From Meridianimaribacter flavus (GTDB taxonomy: Bacteria; Bacteroidota; Bacteroidia; Flavobacteriales; Flavobacteriaceae), in NCBI RefSeq assembly GCF_004366715.1, contig NZ_SOQZ01000004.1, forward strand, positions 364,341 to 428,340: a DNA stretch of 64,000 nucleotides, given 5' to 3'. Under the pieces are notes generated by a model, which was given only the letters and a program-made list of their open reading frames with translations, did no database searches and was not told the origin of the DNA. A program made the translations under genes and the position numbers. This document shows, one piece after another, positions 56,101 through 62,670 of the stretch (positions are counted from its first letter, which is position 1; every line of letters begins with the position of its first letter).

Positions 56101-57958
56101 TCAAGATTGTTATGGCACTGCATCATTTACTATTGAAATGGGAAGCAATCCGGAGTTCAATGCACCAACCGATTGGTTTGTTTGTGACGATATTTCAAAT
56201 GATGGCAGCGAAGTATTCGATTTATACGAAAAAATAACTGAAATCTCTCAAGGCATTCCTGAGAGTTTAGACATTACATTTTACACCTCTTTGGTTGATT
56301 CTGAAAATGGTACAAACCCTATCGCTTTAAACTATGCCAATACTTCAAATCCGCAAACTATTTATGTGAGAATTGATAATGGTACAATTTGTAATTCATT
56401 AACCGCTTTTGAGGTAAATGTTATTCCTGCTCCTGAAGCTAGTCCTTCAGAACCATTAGTGTCCTGTGATGTGGATTATGATGGTATCGTAACTTTTGAT
56501 TTAACCGATGCTGAAGTTGATATTTTTGACGTAAGACAAGACGATATTGTTATTGCTTACTACGAAACACTTAACGATTTAGAAAACGAAACCAACCCAA
56601 TTGCAGACCCTGAAAACTATAACAACATTTCAAACCCACAAACGGTTTATGTAAGAATTACAAATACGGTTTCTAACTGCTATTTAGGTTTACCGCTAGA
56701 GCTAATTGTAAACCTACCTCCTACTATAAACGATTTTGAGTCAGTTAGTATTTGTGATAATGTTGACAGCTACTACAACCTTAATGAAGTGAATGCTTTA
56801 GTAACTTCTGAAACTGATGCTGTAATCACCTATTACCTTAATGCTAATGATGCCTTAACTGCAAATAATGTAATTGCTACAGACTACACGTATCAAACCA
56901 ACAACGACACAATACACGTTAGAATTGAAAATAATACAACAGGTTGCTTTACTACCTATGCTTTTCAATTAGAGGTAAACCCATTACCTGTTGCATATCA
57001 ACCAAGTGATTTGGAAGATTGCGACGATGATTTTGACGGATTTTTAACCTTTGACATATCGCAACAAAACGCAACAATTTTAGGAACACAAAGTCCTAAT
57101 AACTTTACTGTAACATATCACAACAGTGAAACTGATGTAAATACAGGAGACAATAATTTACCAGACTTGTATGATGCTATTGATGGAGAAATCATTTACG
57201 TGAGAGTTGAAAACAATACAACAGGATGTTACATTACCACTCAATTTACAACTCATGTTTATGCAAGACCTATTGTCGATATTGATGACCAAACCTTGTG
57301 TTTAAACAATTCACCTTTATACGTAACTGCAGAAACAAACAACCCTGGAGACGAATACATTTGGTCCACAAACCAAACCACTCCAGATATTGAAATTACT
57401 GAAATTGGTTCGTACTGGGTTACTGTAATCACACCTTTTGGATGCTCTACAACCAGTGAGTTTGAAGTCATAGAATCTGAAACTGCAATTATAGAGTTTA
57501 CTGAAACTTTAGATTTTTCTGACCCAAATTCTATTACTGTTAATGTAAGCGGAATTGGTGACTATCTGTATATTTTAGATAATGGTGTACCACAAGAATC
57601 TAACTTTTTCAACAATGTTACTTTAGGATACCATACCATTACTGTAATGGATATTAATGGTTGTGCTGAAGCTACTAGAGAAGTTGTTGTGGTTGATGCG
57701 CCTAAATTCTTTACACCAAATAACGATGGCTATTTTGATACTTGGCACATCTCTGGTATAGAAACCTTACCTGGTTCCATAGTATATATTTACGACCGTT
57801 ATGGCAAACTTATTAAGCAATTAACCTCAAACTCTGCTGGATGGAATGGGTTCTATAATGGAAACCGAATGCCTACAAGCGACTACTGGTTTGTTGCTAA
57901 AATAATAAGTGATGATGGAGAGTTTGAAGTTAAAGGACATTTTACGTTAAAAATCTAA
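53135..57958 (+). CDS. Giant adhesin with choice-of-anchor L domain and 11 repeats, T9SS type B
   Basis: 1607 aa from the ATG at 53135; the frame also opens from a TTG at 53129. Signal peptide (SLLVFACFLCNQVFSQ), then a choice-of-anchor L domain (about 20-265; FPFENGIILSTGNAASAGNTQ, FNYILASEEYFGNFPCEYSDGFAFLI) and an Ig-like unit. Eleven tandem copies of an approximately 92-aa repeat follow, each with CD..xDG..xFDL, an FYxSxxDAxxxxNxI segment and NPQTIFVRVEN..TGC. A PKD-like unit and the PKFFTPNNDGYFDTW sorting domain end it. Acidic D-x-D-x-DG loops suggest calcium binding. Probably surface-anchored. Confidence 0.9.
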   Translation: MKTIKISLLVFACFLCNQVFSQQITVDNTLTEQQLIENTLTEGCVEITNINSQVNGSVNGFGSFGYFESASSNFPFENGIILSTGNAASAGNTQNNDILNEGEDNWLTDTDLETALGISGTLNATSIEFDFISISNQVQFNYILASEEYFGNFPCEYSDGFAFLIREAGTNDPYTNIAVIPGTSTPVNTNTIHDEIAGFCAAENEEYFEGYSIGDTNYNGRTAVMTATATITPYVQYHIKMIIADQTDENYDSAVFIEGNSFDAVVDLGEDISTCAESLTLNGDIQNAQATYSWYLNNTLINGETQPELHVTQSGTYTVQIEIPISNTTCIMEDSVDISLSSTQSADPISDYEICDDLSGDGIETFDLSTKDAEVLASVPNSTYNYSYHLTNDDAINNTNAITTPIQNTSNPQAIFVRIEDVNNGCLAFSTFNLIVNELPNITAPTDLDVCDDDTADGLTLIDLSEKDDEITSGQTILDVTYHFTQADADSGANPIALPYSNTSQTEQLFVRVTNSQTGCASTTTLTFNVLDNPVINTEDLYIDACDPEHDGFATFDLNTITDEVLNGITGVSTSFHETYEDALTLSNPIANPTSYDNTTFEEQTLYISVVDDVSGCISVAPFEIHANLLLTGTTIRNFSLCDQDNDGEEAFDLENIAISIINDIPNVTVSFYETESDRDNQINEIDVTVAYVPNEIPHTLYIALHSDTCTEYEDIELNLNPIIEFDTIGSVNYCDDDQDGFTLVDLSIFDSMVTEGQSGFTVMYYESESDANSNTNALPTMYNNISNPQILYTRIRYDQTGCADVNSFELNIIPAPITATPTDVIICDDNQDGIYTIDLNSKISELVSDTANRTFSFHTSLSDAEASANAITNPLAYPSNTQTIFARVENATTGCHTIESFEVIVNTLPTFINISNYSICEQNSDGFGDFTFNTKDAEILNGQAGKEVLYFESQNDADNRTNAIDKTVAYQNLSNPQTIFVRVENTTDQDCYGTASFTIEMGSNPEFNAPTDWFVCDDISNDGSEVFDLYEKITEISQGIPESLDITFYTSLVDSENGTNPIALNYANTSNPQTIYVRIDNGTICNSLTAFEVNVIPAPEASPSEPLVSCDVDYDGIVTFDLTDAEVDIFDVRQDDIVIAYYETLNDLENETNPIADPENYNNISNPQTVYVRITNTVSNCYLGLPLELIVNLPPTINDFESVSICDNVDSYYNLNEVNALVTSETDAVITYYLNANDALTANNVIATDYTYQTNNDTIHVRIENNTTGCFTTYAFQLEVNPLPVAYQPSDLEDCDDDFDGFLTFDISQQNATILGTQSPNNFTVTYHNSETDVNTGDNNLPDLYDAIDGEIIYVRVENNTTGCYITTQFTTHVYARPIVDIDDQTLCLNNSPLYVTAETNNPGDEYIWSTNQTTPDIEITEIGSYWVTVITPFGCSTTSEFEVIESETAIIEFTETLDFSDPNSITVNVSGIGDYLYILDNGVPQESNFFNNVTLGYHTITVMDINGCAEATREVVVVDAPKFFTPNNDGYFDTWHISGIETLPGSIVYIYDRYGKLIKQLTSNSAGWNGFYNGNRMPTSDYWFVAKIISDDGEFEVKGHFTLKI

Positions 57959-57961
57959 AAA

Positions 57962-59530
57962 TCACTTCACTTCATTTATTATTCTTTTAAAGTTTAAACT
58001 ATCAGAAGGATGTGGAGCACTTCTTAAAACTATTTGGTTGTTCTTATTTAAAATCACATATCTAGGAATAGCAGTAATCTTTAAAAATTTTGCTAATGAA
58101 GAACTAGTTCCATTTAATAAGAAATACTGATTTCTAACTGTTAGGTATTCACTTAATTCTTTAGACATATCCAACCATTTACTTTTATTCTCATCTATAG
58201 ATAAATAAATCCACTCAACATTATCTTCAACAATAAGCTTATCTTTAAATGATTTTGTTGTTTGAATTTCTGAAATACAAGGTCCACACCAACTCGCCCA
58301 AAAATTTAAGACTCTTGTTCGTTTATCTGATCGTCCAAAAATTTCTCTTAACGTTAATGTATCTCCAAATTTATTAATCAACTTGGAATCTAAAGCTCTA
58401 TCAGACAATTTATAATCGAAAGAGCTTAAATCTTCTTTCATTTCCTGAATTTTTTCTCTGTAGTCCTTCTTTGAAATTTTTACTTCGTATTCATCAAGTA
58501 TATTTTTCATAAAATCTACATTTTGAATGCTGTGTCCAAATCCATGTAAATTATAATCATATAGCATTCGAGTTATCGCATAATTTTGTATTTCTCCTTC
58601 AAGATTAGTCTCTATATATTCTTTTTCTGCTATAAGTTTCTCTCTGGAATAATCTGGATGATTTGAAGTTTCAAAATAATGACTAATAAAAGCGTTTAAA
58701 GTATTCTTATAACGAGGAATGTATAAAGAATTTGGCTCCTTAAAATCTTCAATTGTAGTATTGTTTAAATATTCACTACTGTTAAAGATAGTCTCTTTAC
58801 TTGCGTACTCTTGTTCTATAAAAGTTTTTAACCCATCTAAAGAATTATAATAAGCTCCTTCCCAACCTCCTACTTTTTCATATCGTGGACAGATAAGATT
58901 ATACAAATAAGTATATTTTAAATAATCTTTTACGATTTTTATTTCACTATTTGATGTTACATTATAATCATCAATATAGTTTTCAAATAATTTATTTCTT
59001 TCATTATTAATAGAATCAACTCTATTTTTATAATCTTTTATGTTTCCTTTATAAGGGTTTCTACCATACTCTAAATTAGAGTAGCTATTTATTTCATACA
59101 AAAAATTATTAATAGCTGCATTTTTTCCTTTAAACACAATCTTATGGTCTTTTATTTCGTAAAAAACCGTGTCTCCTGGTACATATAAAATATCTGTGTA
59201 ATAAAAGTGTTCATCATTTCCCCAAGACATTGTTTCCATTATCAATGGTTGACTTATTGAGTCTAATACCATAATCATTGTGTCTTGGTTTACTTCTTTT
59301 TTTGTGTCTTTATGATTTTTTCCAAATGAATAAGTGGGATTTAAAGGCACTAAAAAATTGAAAACATTCTCATCATCAGACACGCACTTAACAACTACTT
59401 TTTCTGAGTTATACTCTACTTTTTCTATAGCATCATTATTTACTTTAGTAGTCTTTTTTTCTTTAAGACAACTAGTAAAAAGTAGAATTAAAACACATAT
59501 AATTCTATACCTCGATTGTTGAATTCTCAT
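57962..59530 (-). CDS. TlpA-like thioredoxin-domain lipoprotein
   Basis: 522 aa from the Met at 59530. The leader ends in a lipobox LFTSC. The N-terminal 370 residues are a large domain with no recognised fold (charged, Tyr- and Asn-rich). The C-terminal 150 residues are a TlpA/thioredoxin domain with RVLNFWASWCGPCISEIQTTKSF (CxxC). It probably reduces or shuffles disulfides at the envelope. It sits on the opposite strand within the cluster of Cys-rich adhesins, whose disulfides are possible targets. A TATATTTA box (59550-59557, one mismatch) lies upstream. Confidence 0.88.
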   Translation of the reverse strand: MRIQQSRYRIICVLILLFTSCLKEKKTTKVNNDAIEKVEYNSEKVVVKCVSDDENVFNFLVPLNPTYSFGKNHKDTKKEVNQDTMIMVLDSISQPLIMETMSWGNDEHFYYTDILYVPGDTVFYEIKDHKIVFKGKNAAINNFLYEINSYSNLEYGRNPYKGNIKDYKNRVDSINNERNKLFENYIDDYNVTSNSEIKIVKDYLKYTYLYNLICPRYEKVGGWEGAYYNSLDGLKTFIEQEYASKETIFNSSEYLNNTTIEDFKEPNSLYIPRYKNTLNAFISHYFETSNHPDYSREKLIAEKEYIETNLEGEIQNYAITRMLYDYNLHGFGHSIQNVDFMKNILDEYEVKISKKDYREKIQEMKEDLSSFDYKLSDRALDSKLINKFGDTLTLREIFGRSDKRTRVLNFWASWCGPCISEIQTTKSFKDKLIVEDNVEWIYLSIDENKSKWLDMSKELSEYLTVRNQYFLLNGTSSSLAKFLKITAIPRYVILNKNNQIVLRSAPHPSDSLNFKRIINEVK

Positions 59531-59627
59531 ATTTATCATTAAATCCTTCTAAATATAAGAATTTCAGCTCTCTATATCACATTCCTTTCTTTAACATTTC
59601 TTCAACGAAATACATTAAAGCATTATG

Positions 59628-59635
59628 TATCTTTG
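59628..59635 (+). promoter_or_regulatory. -7 box for the 787-aa-frame adhesin gene
   Basis: TATCTTTG, a perfect TAnnTTTG. It contains the TTG at 59633 and so excludes that codon as the start. Confidence 0.55.
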
Positions 59636-59653
59636 CAATCGGAAAAATTGCAA

Positions 59654-61996
59654 ATGAACAAAGTAGTTATTATAGTATTGTTGTGTATGTGTACGTTTAC
59701 CTATGGCCAAAACATTCAGGTAGACAGTCAAACCTATACACCTCAACAACTCATTGAAGACATTCTAATTGACAGCAACTGTATTGATAACGTTGTGGTG
59801 ACCAATGTTTCTGGTGGCGATTTTGGAAACACCGACCAAAGTTACGGCTATTTCGATGCTGCTGGAACAACTTTTCCCTTACAAAGTGGTATTGTCCTTA
59901 GTACAGGACGTTTATCAAATGTACCTGGACCTAACACTTCATTAAGTGATGATGATGCTCCAAACTGGCTTGGAGATACTGATCTTGAAAATGCATTAAA
60001 CGAGTCTAACACTACTAATGCTACAATTATTGAATTTGAATTTTCTTCAGTAGCTTCACAAGTAAGTTTTAGATACTTATTTGCTTCAGAAGAATACCAA
60101 GAAGGCAACTCTAATACCTGTCAGTATTCTGATTTGTTTGGGTTTTTAATCAAACCTGCAAACCAACAACAATATACTAACATTGCTCTAATACCTAACA
60201 CGCAAACGCCTGTAAAAGTAACTACAGTACATTCAGGAATTCCTGGAAGTTGCGCTCCTATTAACGAAACGTATTTTGGAAGTTGGAATGGTGCTAACAC
60301 TCCTATCAATTTTAATGGTCAAACTACTGTTTTAACTGCAACTGCTGACATAGTTCCTAATGAAACGTATCATGTAAAACTTGTCATTGCCGACGAGGAA
60401 AACTACAGGTACGACTCTGCTGTATTTTTAGAAGCTGGAAGTTTTGAGCTTTCAACAAACTTAGGTCCTGACAGATTATTAGCCAACAACAATGCTGTTT
60501 GTGAAGGAGAAACCTTAGAATTAAATGCTTACCAAAATGGACAAAACACCTACGAGTGGTATAGAGATGGTATATTAGTTCAAGGTGCTCAAACAGGTTG
60601 TGGAACCTGTGGAACATATACTGTTTCTCAACCAGGTACATACACTGTAGAAGTAGGATTGGCTAATAGTTGTATTTCTTATGGTGAAGTGGTTGTTGAA
60701 TACTCACCCAACCCAATAGTTTTTGATTCGGTATTAATTGAATGTGACCAAAATCAAGATGGTATTACTTATTACAACTTGTTTGATGCCTCACAAGATG
60801 TTACTAATAATGACGCTTCACTTCTTGTTACTAATTTTTACCTTTCGGAAAATGATGCGCTCAATGAGGTCAACGAAATACCAAATGCCAGCAATTTTCA
60901 AAATAGTAATCCTTTTCAAACAGTTTATGCTCGTGTAGAAAATGAAAACCGATGCTCTAACATTGCTGCTGTAGAATTACAAATATCCAATAACACCTTA
61001 TCTATACCTAATGCCGAAGCTTGTGATGGTGAAGTCATTGATGGTTTTGGAGAATTTGATTTAACCGAAATTTCAACCTCTTTTGAAGATCAAATTCCAA
61101 CTGAAGCAACAGTTCAATACTACGAAACTGAAGCTGATGCCTTTAGTGAAACCAATGCGTTGAGCTCTCCTTATCAAAATAGTACAGCATACAATCAAAC
61201 GCTTTTTGTTAAAGTAACAACAGCCAACAACCAATGTTATAGCATTGGCACTGTAGCTTTAGAAGTACTTTATACGCCTACCCTTTTAGAAGACGAAACG
61301 TTTATTTACTGCCTCAACACCTATCCTGAAACTTTAACATTATATGGAGGTGTTCTTAACGATTCTCCAAGTAACTACTATTATGAATGGCTATTTAATG
61401 GAAATTCAACAACAGTAAATACCTCTTTTAACAACATTAACGAAGTTGGAACATATACTGTTATTGTAACCGACCCTAATGGATGCTTTGCATCAAGAAC
61501 TATTACGGTTGAAGCTTCAAACATAGCTACAATAGAAAATATTAGTATTGAAGAAGGCACATTTAACAATACAATATCTGTAACCGTTAGTGGTGAAGGC
61601 ATGTATGAATATGCTTTAGATAATGGTGCTTATCAAGACGAATCTGTATTTTATGATGTTCTTCCTGGATTTCACACAGTTTATGTTAAAGACAAAAATG
61701 ATTGTGGAGTTGCTGAACAAGTTATTTCAGTACTTGGTTTTCCTAAATTTTTCTCGCCAAATGGTGACACAATTAAAGACACATGGAAAGTATATGGAAC
61801 CAATGAGCAATTTAACCGAGGTATTGATATAAAAATATTTAATCGCTATGGTAAGTTATTAGCTTCAAGAAATCACCTTACTAATGGTTGGGATGGTACT
61901 TTTAAAGGTAAAGCTTTACCAAGTGACGACTATTGGTATCTTGTGACTTTACCTGACGGAAGAACTTACCGAGGACATTTTGCATTGCTTAGGTAA
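59654..61996 (+). CDS. Adhesin with choice-of-anchor L domain, T9SS type B
   Basis: 780 aa from the ATG at 59654; the TTG at 59633 lies in the promoter box. Signal peptide (KVVIIVLLCMCTFTYGQ), choice-of-anchor L domain (about 20-265; FPLQSGIVLSTGRLSNVPGPNTS, FRYLFASEEYQEGNSNTCQYSDLFGFLI), an Ig-like unit with CGTCG, two copies of the cluster repeat (ECDQNQDGITYYNLF, ACDGEVIDGFGEFDL), a PKD-like unit and a PKFFSPNGDTIKDTW sorting domain. It is a short paralogue of the 1607-aa protein. Its 3' end is duplicated 606 bases downstream. Confidence 0.9.
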   Translation: MNKVVIIVLLCMCTFTYGQNIQVDSQTYTPQQLIEDILIDSNCIDNVVVTNVSGGDFGNTDQSYGYFDAAGTTFPLQSGIVLSTGRLSNVPGPNTSLSDDDAPNWLGDTDLENALNESNTTNATIIEFEFSSVASQVSFRYLFASEEYQEGNSNTCQYSDLFGFLIKPANQQQYTNIALIPNTQTPVKVTTVHSGIPGSCAPINETYFGSWNGANTPINFNGQTTVLTATADIVPNETYHVKLVIADEENYRYDSAVFLEAGSFELSTNLGPDRLLANNNAVCEGETLELNAYQNGQNTYEWYRDGILVQGAQTGCGTCGTYTVSQPGTYTVEVGLANSCISYGEVVVEYSPNPIVFDSVLIECDQNQDGITYYNLFDASQDVTNNDASLLVTNFYLSENDALNEVNEIPNASNFQNSNPFQTVYARVENENRCSNIAAVELQISNNTLSIPNAEACDGEVIDGFGEFDLTEISTSFEDQIPTEATVQYYETEADAFSETNALSSPYQNSTAYNQTLFVKVTTANNQCYSIGTVALEVLYTPTLLEDETFIYCLNTYPETLTLYGGVLNDSPSNYYYEWLFNGNSTTVNTSFNNINEVGTYTVIVTDPNGCFASRTITVEASNIATIENISIEEGTFNNTISVTVSGEGMYEYALDNGAYQDESVFYDVLPGFHTVYVKDKNDCGVAEQVISVLGFPKFFSPNGDTIKDTWKVYGTNEQFNRGIDIKIFNRYGKLLASRNHLTNGWDGTFKGKALPSDDYWYLVTLPDGRTYRGHFALLR

Positions 61997-61998
61997 TT
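61977..61998 (+). repeat. 22-bp direct repeat, left copy (end of adhesin gene)
   Basis: Covers the codons for the last residues FALLR and the stop plus two bases. An identical 22-base copy lies at 62583-62604, an offset of 606 bases. Confidence 0.8.
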
Positions 61999-62029
61999 GT
62001 GTAATTTTAGTTGACTTAAACCAACCATA

Positions 62030-62149
62030 TTGTTAAAAGAAAAAAAAGTCAAATATAAAGTCAAAAGTGGTGCTAATCGTATGAATGAAATAATACGAAA
62101 AGGAATAAAGCACGAGACTTTTAGCAAAAGGTATAATATTTGGGCTTAA
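62030..62149 (+). other. Short open frame inside the insert, doubtful
   Basis: A 39-codon frame (TTG at 62030, ATG at 62081) reads protein-like near its end (NEIIRKGIKHETFSKRYNIW). It has no promoter match and could be a gene fragment carried in with the insert. I see no family match. Confidence 0.2.
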
Positions 62150-62203
62150 TATTCTCATGATGGCGGATTTGATCTTTTCAATAGTCTCTCTCTAATATCT
62201 TTT

Positions 62204-62220
62204 GAACCTAATTTAGGTTC
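62204..62220. promoter_or_regulatory. Palindrome upstream of the small membrane protein gene
   Basis: GAACCTAA-T-TTAGGTTC, perfect 8-base arms with a 1-base centre, 11 bases before the -7 box at 62232-62239. It covers the spacer and the expected -33 region, a typical operator position. Confidence 0.4.
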
Positions 62221-62231
62221 TCTTGTAAAGC

Positions 62232-62239
62232 TAAATTTG
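62232..62239 (+). promoter_or_regulatory. -7 box for the small membrane protein gene
   Basis: TAAATTTG, a perfect TAnnTTTG. It contains the TTG at 62237 that opens the longer frame, so the true start must be downstream. Confidence 0.5.
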
Positions 62240-62284
62240 AAATCTGCAAATTCTAATAGTCAAGCAACAGAAAGTGTTTTAATT

Positions 62285-62539
62285 TTGAAAAGAAAAAACA
62301 CACTCACTTATAACATACATTTTGGTTTTGCTATATTCTTTTTTTGCTTAACATTTGTTATTGCAGCCTATCATAATTTTCTTAATGAAATTAATAGTTT
62401 ACAGATGTTCATTCTCCCATTTTTTGGAATAATCTATATCCTACTAATTGAAATATCTGCAAAATCTAAAATATCTAATTTAATTAAGCAAGTTGAAAGA
62501 ATAATGGAAATGGAAAAAATCGAATATGAAATAGTTTAA
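62285..62539 (+). CDS. Small two-span membrane protein of unknown function
   Basis: About 84 aa from a TTG at 62285; the frame is open from a TTG at 62237, but that codon is inside the -7 box. There are two hydrophobic segments (IHFGFAIFFFCLTFVIAAY and MFILPFFGIIYILLIEI) and a charged helical tail (KISNLIKQVERIMEMEKIEYEIV). It lies within the segment bounded by the 22-bp direct repeats, has its own promoter and palindrome, and matches no family I recognise. Confidence 0.55.
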   Translation: MKRKNTLTYNIHFGFAIFFFCLTFVIAAYHNFLNEINSLQMFILPFFGIIYILLIEISAKSKISNLIKQVERIMEMEKIEYEIV

Positions 62540-62582
62540 CGAAAACCTGTGCAACTTGAGAAAAAATTAGTTCAGCAAAGAG

Positions 62583-62604
62583 ATTTTGCATTGCTTAGGT
62601 AATT
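62583..62604 (+). repeat. 22-bp direct repeat, right copy
   Basis: Identical to 61977-61998, the 3' end of the adhesin gene. Here it is detached from any coding frame and is followed by the promoter region of the next gene. Confidence 0.8.
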
Positions 62605-62644
62605 AGATAACCCTAACTTAACAAAAGAATCAACTTACATTTAT

Positions 62645-62652
62645 TACTTTTG
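62645..62652 (+). promoter_or_regulatory. -7 box for the last gene
   Basis: TACTTTTG, a perfect TAnnTTTG, 18 bases before the ATG at 62671. Confidence 0.5.
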
Positions 62653-62670
62653 CTCGTTCAAAAATAATAA

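Noticed and set aside
53135..57958. Recent tandem amplification of adhesin repeats
   Set aside because: The eleven copies differ at most positions even in DNA, so they are not near-identical units that would suggest recent slippage or phase variation.
62041..62072. Tandem AAAGTCAAA units as a short repeat array
   Set aside because: Only two imperfect copies in an A-rich stretch; no CRISPR-like spacing or further copies.
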